A stretch of DNA of 22,810 nt, taken from NCBI GenBank assembly GCA_009663005.1, contig VIGQ01001111.1:20001-42810 (forward strand), read 5' to 3'. Shown here in pieces: positions 8,268 through 16,857 of this stretch (its first letter is position 1; every line of letters starts with the position of its first letter). This DNA is from Actinidia chinensis. Taxonomy: Eukaryota > Streptophyta > Magnoliopsida > Ericales > Actinidiaceae. A program made the position numbers and the translations under genes. A model generated the notes under the pieces. The model saw only the letters and a list, made by a program, of their open reading frames with translations. It made no database searches and was not told the DNA's origin.

Positions 8268-8772
8268 CTGGCAACCACAAATCACGTGTGTTAGACAAGT
8301 TAAAAATCAAAACATAATCCATATACTAGGTGGATACTCGTAGACGTCTGGTTAATTATGTAAACAATAGTATTCGAATGCATCGGTAAAACATGGGACA
8401 GACATGGAAGATAAAGGAGCATGGGACCAATAGATTAAGGAAACTCAAGAAGACAAAACACAAACTCTTTACAAAACTAAGCAGGATCTATGCGAAAAAA
8501 AATTGCAGAATGATGAAGTGTAATGATGACCGAGAGAACAATTAAAACTCAAAATCCTATTTGAGAAAGAAAGCAACTCCAATCAAGCAATTCCATTCCC
8601 AATGATTTGTTGGAAACATTTTTTAGTAGTATGGCGATATCTTTAAACACAGTGCACTTAAGGCGCGTTAACTATGTCGCTTTTCTAAAGGGAAGTATTT
8701 GCCCTACAAGATGATGTGCACGGGTGCAACAAATCTGCCTTAAGATACAATAAAGCTCAACTCAGGTTCTTA

Positions 8773-8799
8773 CTGTTTTGTTTGCAACAAACAGAACAG
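8773..8799. repeat. 12-bp-arm hairpin (one mismatch)
   Basis: The arm ctgttttgtttg (8773-8784) pairs with caaacagaacag (8788-8799) across a 3-nt loop, 11 of 12 positions Watson-Crick. It lies in the TE-like block. Confidence 0.85.
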
Positions 8800-8840
8800 T
8801 CGAATATCTGCTTAAATCATAAAAAGAGAATAGGAAACAT

Positions 8841-8875
8841 CTAAGATTTTGTTCGGCAGAATAATAAAATCTTAG
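8841..8875. repeat. 10-bp perfect inverted repeat
   Basis: The arm ctaagatttt (8841-8850) is reverse-complemented at 8866-8875 with a 15-nt loop. The right arm runs into cttagaat, which resembles the TTCCTTAGAATG ends found at 9462 and 9663. Confidence 0.85.
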
Positions 8876-8966
8876 AATAAATGTTCAAAATGATATGGAT
8901 TAATCAATCTTCCTTCTCTAAATATTTCTGATTTTCTGATTATTAAAAACGTTCTAAGGGGTGGAC

Positions 8967-8975
8967 TATTTATAG
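8967..8975 (+). promoter_or_regulatory. TATA-like box in the TE-like block
   Basis: TATTTATAG lies in a ggactatttataggct context. Two further TATA-like copies occur as cataaatatagcccc (about 9343) and a shortened ggtatagcccc (about 9535) in the duplicated unit. This is consistent with an LTR-type promoter but only by motif. Confidence 0.3.
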
Positions 8976-9222
8976 GCTACCATGCACCCCTTCAATCACA
9001 AACCTTTCGCGTAGAGTTGTGACCGTTGGGTTTAATACGAATGGTCACAAACATTTCAGATTAAACTATATACATGGATCACACTGTTATGATCAACGGA
9101 TGAGATTGCAACCCTTCGAACCATCACATTCCTGTGGTCAACGCGAGTGCCACATCATCACCAACGGTCATCTGATTCTCCGCCACGCAAGCGCTACAAG
9201 GCGCTCGCGTCAGCGTTCTAAG

Positions 9223-9262
9223 TGCGCTACACAGCCACTGCAACGCATGCGCGTGTAGCGCA
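9223..9262. repeat. 10-bp perfect GC-rich inverted repeat
   Basis: TGCGCTACAC (9223-9232) pairs with GTGTAGCGCA (9253-9262) around a loop that itself contains the palindrome gcatgc. A second small stem, AGCGC-tacaag-GCGCT, sits at 9190-9205. This is the most CpG-rich patch of an otherwise AT-rich window. Confidence 0.85.
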
Positions 9263-9304
9263 ATCAAAGTGTCACACAGCCCACTGCCACGCATGGGTGG
9301 ATTC

Positions 9305-9346
9305 ATGGTGCGAAGCACCATAATACTGTATGGTGCAAAGCACCAT
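9305..9346. repeat. Paired GGTGC-GAA-GCACC mini-hairpins, set 1
   Basis: atggtgcgaagcaccat (9305-9321) and atggtgcaaagcaccat (9330-9346) are two near-identical 7-bp-arm stems with 3-nt loops, 8 bases apart. The core GCGAAGC of the first is a known, unusually stable single-stranded DNA hairpin. Confidence 0.9.
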
Positions 9347-9431
9347 AAATATAGCCCCTTTAGATCCAAACAAATTTATACTGTAAAACATCTGTCTATA
9401 TGGGAAAGAAGAAAATTTTTCCATATCTAAC

Positions 9432-9452
9432 TATGTGGGACAAAACCCACAT
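9432..9452. repeat. Small inverted repeat ATGTGGG / CCCACAT
   Basis: atgtggg-acaaaa-cccacat forms a 7-bp stem. A mutated counterpart (aatgtggcgacaaaaaaccc) appears about 190 bases further on, as expected from the unit duplication. Confidence 0.75.
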
Positions 9453-9461
9453 AACTTCATT

Positions 9462-9663
9462 TTCCTTAGAATGATCATTTTTTATATGTGGATTCATGGT
9501 GCGAAGCACCATATATTTATGGTGCAAGCACCATGGTATAGCCCCTTTAGACCAATATTTATACTTAAATATGTCTTCTATTATTATAAAGAAGAAAATT
9601 TTTCATATCTAACTAATGTGGCGACAAAAAACCCACAACCAAAAAATGAGGCATTCTAAGGAA
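9462..9663. mobile_element. 202-bp MITE-like segment with 12-bp perfect terminal inverted repeats
   Basis: The left end ttccttagaatg (9462-9473) equals the reverse complement of the right end cattctaaggaa (9652-9663). The similarity continues inward: ATCATTTTTTATATGTGG on the left against CCTCATTTTTTGGTTGTGG read from the right, giving about 30 bp of imperfect terminal repeat. There is no coding capacity. I could not define a clear target-site duplication, so the superfamily is unknown. Confidence 0.6.
9496..9534. repeat. Paired GGTGC-GAA-GCACC mini-hairpins, set 2
   Basis: atggtgcgaagcaccat (9496-9512) and atggtgcaagcaccat (9519-9534) repeat set 1 at a 191-base offset. The stems are intact while the spacers between them have diverged. 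Confidence 0.9.
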
Positions 9664-10234
9664 CAATGAAGCTTTTCAAAAACCCAAAAAATAAACCATT
9701 ACTATTTCAAATATCTTAACATGATTGTGGCCACAAAGTGGAGAAAATTAATCGACCATGATCAAGTAAGAAGCCATACTCAGCGCTTGCCAAAAACACC
9801 AAATGAAAGGTTAAGAACAAATTTTTAGGCTAAAATTTTATCATTGGTACTTCAAAGCGTAAAATAATCTGTTTCTGAGTAGAAACAAAAGTTAAACTAC
9901 GCCAAAGTTAATTATCCCATCCAAAATGATATTTTATAAAAATTCATATAGAAACAATCATACAGATTGATGTGATGATAGCATTTTAATAATAAAAAGT
10001 CTTTTAGATAGGTATTTGTTTGTTGAAAGGGACTCGCATTTAACATCATTTTGTACAAAAAAATATGTATAATTTTTTCTATTTATATATCATTTACTCT
10101 ATCGTAGTTATCAAATCACAAGAGGAATAAGATCAACAGGGGTTAAAAATCTACTCCTCTTGCTCAAATTTTTAGCAACCAACAGTAAATTAGATTTAAA
10201 GGGGCTCAGAAATCCAGATTATTAGCAAATAAAT
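9664..10234. other. Noncoding, nothing recognised
   Basis: AT-rich sequence with no convincing open frame, splice-flanked exon or repeat partner inside the window. Confidence 0.5.
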
Positions 10235-10456
10235 TGCCAAAAAGAAAAATAATCAAGACCGGTAGTATAGATAAGAAAACACTAATTCTATTATGATGGT
10301 ATTTTGATTGTTGTAGTCTAAAATCAGATATAATCATAATGGTTTCAGCCTTTTCAGGTTAATCAAGAGGCATTAAATCAAATCGAGGCTAATGATTCAA
10401 CTAGATCATAAAATGACGACTACAGTAGGGTACATAGTGCTTAAACGAAATACAAA
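10235..10456. repeat. Diverged direct repeat, copy 2 (pairs with 7215-7420)
   Basis: This is the second copy of the repeat described at 7215-7420. It retains attatgatggtattttgatt and tttcagccttttcaggt and has small indels elsewhere. Confidence 0.8.
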
Positions 10457-12411
10457 ACTTATAAATGAGAGAGTCTAAAAATAAGACGAAAAAAACTCGA
10501 AAAAGTAAAGCCAAACTAAAAATTCTAAAAAAAAAAGTTGGGCTAAATGTACAAAATGTTATCCGTGATTAAGGAAAGTTACCGTTATCGTTTGCTTTTG
10601 GATCACGCATCGCAACATTGCGAACCCAGGTCCTTCAAGGACAAATCAGACCAATAATACTTAAATGGTAGACGAAAAGGTCATGGATTTAATTGATAGT
10701 TCTCAAATGATAAGTGTGTATGAGACACGTAAGTGAAGTTTAAGAAATTCAAATTTTTTCCCTTTCTCTAATTGAGGACACAACCTGGATAAAATAAAAG
10801 AAGTAAAAAAAAACTATCCAAAACATAAATAAATAAATTAGTAAGAATAAAAATAATTTAATTATCACAAACGGACCTAAGAGATACAAATGCTTCTAGA
10901 CCAATTTCGAGTTCTTTTCAGACTCTCGTCATTGCAACTGCTATTTTTCAAGATTTGTGTTAGTAATTATTTTTTATCTAGTGTTCAAGTGGAATTAGAT
11001 TTGCTGCTAAGTGTGATTTGTCTAGTCAACCTTATAATATTGAATATAAGTTATCACATTTCCAAAAATGTTTGATTTATTAAATTATGAGGGCTATAAT
11101 TTTATGGACCGAGCATTGAATCTTTTTGTTTTTGTGTGAAAAAAATAAATAAAAAGAAGAAAAGAAAAAAAAAACACCCCCAAAAAAAACCCCCCCCCCC
11201 CCCCCCCCAACAAAAAACAAAAAAAAAAAACTGGTGATCATTTCTATAATGAAATCTTGACTTGGGTTTAAGCTAGTTGTGGAAGGGAGTTGAGGTAGTT
11301 GCTAAAAGCTTAGTCAAAGCTCAAAGGCCTGCTCCATCTAAAAAAAAATATTCAAAGTAGAAAACTTAAAAGTTTATGAAACAAAGGTTTTGACAACAAT
11401 TCAAGGTGCGCAATATTTATTTCTCATTTGAACTAATGCTTTTTGGGCTTGTACATGAATGTTGAGACAATGATGGAAAAAAATGTGAATGTTGATTGTG
11501 ATGGCCATGAGATTACATTAATTTTAGTGATTATTGTTAGTGCAAGGTCCATATCACTTAGGTCTGTTGAATGTGTGTATAAACTTTACAAAGTATAAAC
11601 ACTATAAGACCACATTAAAAAGTAAGTGTAGCAGTCTTTTTCTAGGAAGAAGCTATGCCTCAGTAATTTATAAATAAGTTCACGATAGTTTATTCAATAT
11701 GCCAAGAGCGTATAAGTTATGAATCGCCGAAAAAAAAAAAAAACAAAAATTATATCGTCCTATCGTTTTAGTGAGAAAATTGTGCTATTTTGAGATTACC
11801 TATCAAGAATATGCCATTGAAAAGTAAGGGCAACAAAAATGCCCTTAAATGTATAATCATGAATATATTAAGAATATGTTTGAATTCAAAAAAAAATTAC
11901 TGCCTTTTTATAATGCTTTCCAAAATCATTTTAGATTAACCTTTCTTCAATAGCTCTTACTAAATGTTTATGATTCTGTTTACACAAGTTGACAAAAATT
12001 AAAAGATACTATAATACATAGATCAAAAGAAAAAAAGAAAATTTTATTCAAATAATTTTTTTTTGACATGCCTGAGGGGCCAATTCGATTCTTTACTAAA
12101 TTCAAATTTAAAAAAGCAACAAATAAGTTTAACCCTTCATCAAACTAGTCAAGAAAGAATCACAAAACCTTCACTAATTAATCAATGATGAAAATCTTTT
12201 ATCAAGTTGTATTTGTACCCAAATTTATTTTTTGATCTAAAAAAATTGCGTTTAGAGATGGCGATTTTTGAAATATGCTGAAAATAGCCTAAAAAAGATT
12301 TGATGGGAAAAAAGAGGTAAGAATATAAGTATATCACATCAACTTTGAAACAAAATTTACGCAATTTGATAGAAACAATTTTTAAAAATTGCGAAGATAG
12401 GATCAATGACC
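10457..12411. other. Low-complexity noncoding stretch
   Basis: Long AT-rich sequence with A runs and a C19 homopolymer at 11190-11208 inside an A-rich track (11130-11232). The 61-codon frame at 10890-11075 is hydrophobic noise in a T-rich patch. No gene is supported. Confidence 0.55.
11190..11208. repeat. C19 homopolymer
   Basis: Nineteen C in a row are flanked by A runs. Such a tract is rare in plant nuclear DNA and hard to sequence, so its length is uncertain. Confidence 0.9.
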
Positions 12412-12679
12412 TAAGGGCCGGTTGGCCCAAGTTTTTTTTGGTGTTTCTTCTTTCTTAAACAAAAATTGTTATTTCCGGGTGTGTTGGCTTATATTTTTAA
12501 TTTCCGGTGCGTTTGATTTTTTTAACAAAAAATAAAGAAGAATAAACCAAAAAAAACTCATGCCTTTTAGTCACCCCACCACTAACACACATTGTGTTTT
12601 TATCTCACTTTCAATTCTTTAATGCAAAAAAAAAAAAAAACTATTTTTAAGTTATTCCAAACAGGGGGGGGGGCCTTAA
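12412..12679. mobile_element. Probable hAT-type MITE
   Basis: The left end is taagggccggttggccc and the right end is ttccaaacagg...ggcctta. Reading the right end in reverse gives taaggcc...ctgtttggaa, the familiar GGGCC-x-GTTTGG type of end of many plant hAT MITEs. The interior is AT-rich with no coding capacity. A G10 run (12664-12673) interrupts the right terminal repeat, and target-site duplications are not clear, so this may be degraded. Confidence 0.45.
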
Positions 12680-12839
12680 AATAGAAACAAAATTAATTTG
12701 AGAACAAATGCAAGGTAAAGGGCATTTCTTTATTATCATCGTAAAATTAATTCAGAGACAAATGATATAATACCAACTGTTTACAGTGAGCTCAACAAAA
12801 AGTACCTAAAAGCAGTTTAAAAAGGACGTCGCAAATCCA

Positions 12840-12970
12840 AAAAATCCCAACAACTCTCTCTTCTCTCTCTCTCCGTCAAATACAACTCCTTGTAGACTCC
12901 GCTGACCTCAATGCCCCTTACTATCTCTCTCTGTTTTCTGTTCAAACACCCACAAGACAAACAAAAAATA
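12840..12970 (+). promoter_or_regulatory. CT-rich, promoter/5'UTR-like stretch
   Basis: A taaaaagg motif (about 12819) is followed some 30 bases later by dense CT repeats (ctctctcttctctctctc), resembling the Y-patch and leader of plant plus-strand genes. Downstream at 13067 there is an ATG after a decent acceptor (cttctgcattgtag), opening MDDYQLLQGFPAQIP before a stop. No full gene follows, so this could be a dead or transposon-derived promoter. Confidence 0.25.
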
Positions 12971-13157
12971 ATTTATCTTCTTTACTATATGTAATGATTC
13001 ATATAAAATTTGTTCAGTATTGGGTTCTGTTTGTGCTCACAAATCCTTCTGCATTGTAGAGGACGATGGATGATTACCAGTTGTTGCAAGGGTTTCCTGC
13101 CCAGATTCCCTAAAAGTCCTTCAGCCGGATTATACAGCATTCCAATATGCACTGTAG

Positions 13158-13197
13158 CTCTCCTCTCTCTCTTCTCTCTCTCTCTCTCTCTCTCTCC
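13158..13197. repeat. (CT)n microsatellite
   Basis: About 40 bases of nearly pure CT, ending at ctcggttactag. Confidence 0.95.
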
Positions 13198-13671
13198 TCG
13201 GTTACTAGATGCAAGTACTTTCCTCTTTTCAACTTCACAATTTTTTTCAGTCCAGCGCAATTTTGACTTCATCTTACTATTACAAAGTAGTTTCAACTTT
13301 GTGATTGTACTTCAATGCACATACATTCGGGGTTTTCTAACTTAACCCCCCTTTTCTCTTCTTCTATTCAGCGGTTAATTGTTGTTCTATAATATTAATG
13401 AGATAGGTATGAGTGTGATTAGAATTGTCTGTGTGTAATAAATTAGCCCTATGTATAAGCTTCGGAACAAGATAACCTATGCTAGGCATCAAGGATGAGT
13501 TCTTAAAGTACTCTAAGAGGAATAGAAAGCCTGATATTTTGCAACGGAGATACAACAGCAACGAATAAGATTAAATGAGGCTTAGACTAACAGAGACCCC
13601 GACAAAAATAAAAGTCCAAATCCATACATGATACAGATAATGAAAAAAAAAACGCACAATAAGAGGAATAC

Positions 13672-13784
13672 CGAGATAGCAACGAAATCAGATTCAAGAT
13701 ACGGATCCATCCCCAATGACGCATTTATTTTAACAGAAGGGCCCCGAAGCAATAGGTCAAGCTGAAAACAATACTCCTTCAAGT
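13672..13784 (-). CDS. Candidate exon in R1, 37 codons
   Basis: After gactgctcctag (13785 onward) the frame reads LKEYCFQLDLLLRGPSVK then INASLGMDPYLESDFVAIS to a GTATTC donor at 13671. Input is phase 1, output phase 0. It is the most protein-like piece of R1. R2 has a deletion removing about a third of it, so the duplicate cannot encode the same product. Family not recognised. Confidence 0.38.
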
Positions 13785-13970
13785 CTAGGAGCAGTCACAG
13801 CGATGCTCTCATAGCTCCATAAACAATTAATCTATGGCTCCATTGAATAGAGAATTCTGATTAGAACATGGCCCCATATATGTCCGCAGTATAGACAACA
13901 TAGTTCCAGATCAACTCTCTTCTAAATACCAAAGCTGTAAATATACTATATACATATATAACATTCAACA

Positions 13971-14160
13971 CAAGCCTACCCTCATTTTTAGGCTCACATA
14001 TAAATTACCAAGAACTTTATTGAGTCTGGTAAATTTAGAGCCTGCCCAGAAAAAATTCAAAGCAACTGCTCAACACGAGCACACATAGATATAGGCAACA
14101 CGAAGTGACATGATGCATGGACACAAAATACTTGCATAAGAAAAGCATAGGCTTGATAAT
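13971..14160. repeat. Single copy of the 150-bp array unit inside R1
   Basis: Contains aagcctaccctcatttttag, accaagaactttatt and cttgcataagaaaagcata, the same landmarks as the array at 16041-16522 and the single copy in R2 (17281-17462). Confidence 0.85.
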
Positions 14161-14311
14161 TTGAGGACGACCAACAATAAGAAGAGTTTGATTGACCAAG
14201 AGCTTTATTTTAGCGGGCTAATCTTACAATGAGAGGTGAGTGAATCTTGAAGTAGTACGCTTTATGAGCAAGTAAGCTTAGTAAAGATAGCAGGCATACC
14301 AAATATCTTAC

Positions 14312-14333
14312 AGGAAAAGGACACATTGAAATC
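14312..14333 (-). CDS. Possible 22-nt micro-exon in R1
   Basis: It lies between gtggatttccag and T|GTAAGA and reads DFNVSFS with one base over, matching the phase-1 input of 13672-13784. The intron to the exon at 14402 would be only 68 nt, near the plant minimum. R2 keeps an alignable in-frame segment but has GTCAGA where the donor should be. Confidence 0.2.
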
Positions 14334-14401
14334 CTGGAAATCCACAAAGGGAAGCCTTATCATGATCAGACAATACTATACAAATAAAACTCTACTTTTA
14401 C

Positions 14402-14731
14402 CTTGATTAAGTTGCGAGACCAGAGAAGTGCAACCTCAATCAGAGAATATGCACGTTTGATAAGGGGAAGAATAGAAAGAGGAACATGGAATGAAAAAGG
14501 ATCAACAAAAATGACATGTGCAATACCCAAATTGGCATTAGGGTGAAAAAAAAATGCCAGCTGAGATATGCAGAATGCCCCCCCCCCCCCCCCACCGGAT
14601 CCTCAAAGGAAATTCCATGACTAAATAAAAGGACCAAGGAGAAAGGAGATCCCTGGTCTCAAACCTTAGCCCCATTAATAGAGGACAGAAAATATGGGAG
14701 TAGTTATGCAGATCCGTCCATTTCCTGAAAG
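14402..14731 (-). CDS. Candidate long exon in R1 with homopolymer problems
   Basis: The acceptor ttttggcag is followed by FRKWTDLHNYSHIFCPLLMG. The frame runs on through a G16 tract (14578-14593 on the plus strand as C), then breaks at an A9 run (14546-14554). With eight bases there, it continues as HPNANLGIAHVIFVDPF and ends LIKRAYSLIEVALLWSRN.. at AAG|GTAAAA. The corrected length also matches the phases of the neighbouring candidates. T-rich composition inflates openness, and the R2 counterpart has several indels and lacks the G16 tract. Confidence 0.3.
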
Positions 14732-15118
14732 CTGCCAAAATATCAATGTTAAGCTGTCAGAAGACGAGGTAGGCATTCATAATGTCAATTTCCAGGCCGA
14801 GTTAGGAGAAGAAAGATGTGCAACTGTAATAATCCCTCCCCAGCTCTTGACATGAGCAGGATTTGATCATATCGAATAACAGAGTAAAGGCAGCATGACA
14901 AGTGATAATCATTGTACTCACTTGTAGGGACAACCTCTAGCCTATTTGTAAAAGGGCTTCACAAAGATCCACTTGTAGTTACAGAAAGAAATAGGAATGT
15001 ACTCATTCATAGAATTGGGATTGGGAACTATAAGAACGAGCGGCAATGTTAGTAGTTTTGAGAATTCACCCTAACCAGAGACAAAGATAGACTGATAGCC
15101 AATAGAAAAAATCAGTAC

Positions 15119-15272
15119 CAGACAATATCCCAAGTGCTCTGAAGAAATCAGTGTGATACCCAATTAAATCGTGATCCTTTTGCTTGCGGCACCAGTAGAA
15201 AAACATCCTGTAATAAGATCCATCATCCCAAGGCCTCTCAACCAAGAGAGGAAAGTGCAATTCTTGGAATTC
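15119..15272 (-). CDS. Candidate exon in R1, 51 codons
   Basis: The donor is TCTG|GTACTG and the frame is open back to an AG at 15273-15274. It reads EFQELHFPLLVERPWDDGSY, then YRMFFYWCRKQKDHDLIGYH and TDFFRALGILS, with one base over. The mixed, charged and Trp-containing composition is protein-like. The acceptor region (tgctatgaaag) is poor; a second AG (ccaag) would start five codons later. R2 has lost about 60 bases of it. No family was recognised. Confidence 0.38.
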
Positions 15273-15331
15273 CTTTCATAGCACCATAAATCAAAGAGGC
15301 AACACAATTAATATTAAAATGTTTATATGCT

Positions 15332-15535
15332 ACATTCACAATAACAGCTTGGAGCACCAGAGTTTAGAACATCGAACATTTAAATTGGAACTCATCCCAT
15401 CCCCATAGCAGAGATAAAATCAAAAGATCAACATTCACCATAAACAGCTTTGAGGCACTAGAGTTAGCGACGTCATGAAACATTTAAATTGCGACTCATC
15501 CCATAGCAAAATAAATCAAAAAATCACTAGAACCA
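15332..15535. repeat. Two tandem ~99-bp units
   Basis: acattcac.ata.aacagctt, gaacatttaaattg and actcatcccat occur at 15332-15430 and again at 15431-15535 with small indels. Noncoding. Confidence 0.85.
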
Positions 15536-16040
15536 TAGTTTCCCCAAAAGTTTCAGAAGAAGCAACAGTTTACAGGAGAAGAATATTAAATAGTATACAT
15601 TTTTGAGCAAAGTAGCTAGAATTAAAAATGAGAATGAATGTGTAAGTTTTGTGCATGGGGGGATTAATCTATACTATTTTATGAAGGGAACCATCTTTTC
15701 CATCTAAAATTGAATCTGCAATGAATTTTAACTGCCAAAAATATCCTTTGCCTATGTCTTTTCACCACCAGTTATTTTAACTCAACTCATGTTAACTGTA
15801 AAGGCATAATCGAAGCTCATCTCTTATGGGATCTTCAGTTTTAGAATCAAATTGAACCTGCTTGATGTTTCAATCTCTACAACCTGAAATGTCGACTCCT
15901 GCCTCCAACACAACACAACTTCTCTACTCAAAACAGGTCATCCAAGCCTCTATCTAAGTCATGAAGACCATAAAGTATTCTAAGTTCAACTGCGAATTGT
16001 GTATGTCACCCATATTTCAGTTGGCCGGAAGTCCACGTCC
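15536..16040. other. Noncoding spacer
   Basis: No gene is seen. The 78-codon plus-strand frame at 15961-16197 runs into the array unit and is not preserved in sister units, so I leave it out. Confidence 0.5.
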
Positions 16041-16522
16041 CAAGCCTACCCTCATTTTTAGACTCGCATATAATTACCAAGAAACTTTATGGAGTTCCGA
16101 AGATATAGAGCCTACCCCTAAAAATTCCACGCAAATTGCTCACAAGAGAACACATAGACTTGGCATAGGATGTGATGGACGTCAAATACTTGCATAACGA
16201 AAAAGTATAGTCTTGATAATTTCATACCAAGAAACTTTATTGGAGTGCCAGGAATATGAGAGCCTACCCCGAAATTCTATGCAATTGCTCAACAAGAGAA
16301 CATAGACTTAGGCAATAGGAAGTGCATGGACACACTACTTGCAATACGAGAAAGTATAGTCCTTGATAATTTCATCCAAGAACTTTATTGGGTGTTCCGG
16401 AAAATATGAAGAGCCTACCCCTAAAAATTCCTATGGCAATTGCTCACAAGAGAACATAGACTAGGCAATATGAAGTGCATGGACCAAAATACTTGCATAT
16501 GAGAAGTAAGTATAGGCTTGAA
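16041..16522. repeat. Three-copy tandem array, period about 150 bp
   Basis: The landmark accaagaaactttat recurs at about 16076, 16226 and 16375, each followed by gagcctacccc, aattgctca, caagagaaca, tagactt and aagtatag. The copies differ chiefly by one-base gaps. The same unit occurs once in R1 and once in R2, so the array arose by local expansion. Confidence 0.9.
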
Positions 16523-16577
16523 ATTTGAAGCAGTTAAGCCGTTATCTAAATCAATGAGAGGTGAGAATTCTGAGTAC

Positions 16578-16759
16578 CTGCCCAGGTAAACTTCTCGCAA
16601 CATTGGAAAAAAGGCCTTGCAAGAGAGCGAAGTTGCCAGTAAACCTAGAGATGATCTGATGTTACCAAGAAGAGGAGCAGCAGGATAAGACACATCCAAG
16701 ACAAAGACGGGACTGCTCATGTGGGAGGACAAGTGAAAAATGTCATCAAGTCTCAACAT
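16578..16759 (-). CDS. Candidate exon between array and R2, 60 codons
   Basis: From AAG|ATG (acceptor tttataatcaag) the frame reads MLRLDDIFHLSSHMSSPVFV, then LDVSYPAAPLLGNIRSSLGL and LATSLSCKAFFPMLREVYLG, ending CAG|GTACTC. No domain was recognised. It sits where the R1/R2 alignment has tagtaagctt instead, so it is an insertion relative to R1 and R2. It may be a displaced exon of another copy. Confidence 0.3.
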
Positions 16760-16857
16760 CTTGATTATAAAGATGGCCACGTTGCACCAGCAATGAATAC
16801 CCCAAAGTGTAGTTTATTATGTCTGAGATTTTATGTGAATCCAGAAATATAAATATA

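Larger units (their letters stand above)
8608..9663. mobile_element. Hairpin-rich TE-like block, possibly solo LTR or nested non-autonomous elements
   Basis: The block begins tgttggaaac, a TG start of the kind seen in copia LTRs. It then shows a dense set of inverted repeats, a TATA-like TATTTATAG at 8967-8975, aataaa motifs, a local GC/CpG-rich island (9180-9300) and a 191-bp-offset internal duplication, ending at an inverted-repeat-bounded segment (9462-9663). No primer-binding site, polypurine tract, gag/pol or transposase is visible. The left boundary is a guess. Confidence 0.45.
13441..15245. repeat. Tandem duplication unit R1 (pairs with R2 at 16858-18395)
   Basis: R1 and R2 align in order over their whole length. 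Anchors are tataagctt, gagatagmaacgaaatca-type, aagcctaccctc/aagcttccctcg, tatcatgat.agcaatac, tcaatcagagaata, tttgatca.at and atatccca.gtgctct. The offset falls from about 3417 to 3211, so R2 has net deletions. R1 keeps open candidate exons on the minus strand and R2 does not. Confidence 0.9.

Noticed and set aside
8608..9663. Complete LTR retrotransposon
   Set aside because: No second LTR, primer-binding site, polypurine tract, gag or reverse transcriptase is present in the window.
10890..11075. 61-codon plus-strand hydrophobic ORF
   Set aside because: Composition is what T-rich DNA gives by default; no promoter, splice or repeat support.
13067..13120. Plus-strand start MDDYQLLQGFPAQIP after a good acceptor
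   Set aside because: Stops after 15 codons with no GT donor before the stop, and the minus strand is equally open (YNPAEGLLGNLGRKPLQQL).
13861..13921. Minus-strand patch RELIWNYVVYTADIYGAMF in R1 with an alignable counterpart in R2
   Set aside because: No GT donor before the stop, and joining it to the upstream exon creates a stop codon; not placed in the model.
14440..14738. Separate Phe/Leu-rich and Gly-rich minus-strand ORFs
   Set aside because: They are the same stretch read in two frames on either side of the G16 and A9 runs; treated as one candidate exon instead.
16041..16522. Regularly spaced repeats considered as a CRISPR array
   Set aside because: The period is about 150 bp and whole units repeat with no unique spacers; the context is eukaryotic.
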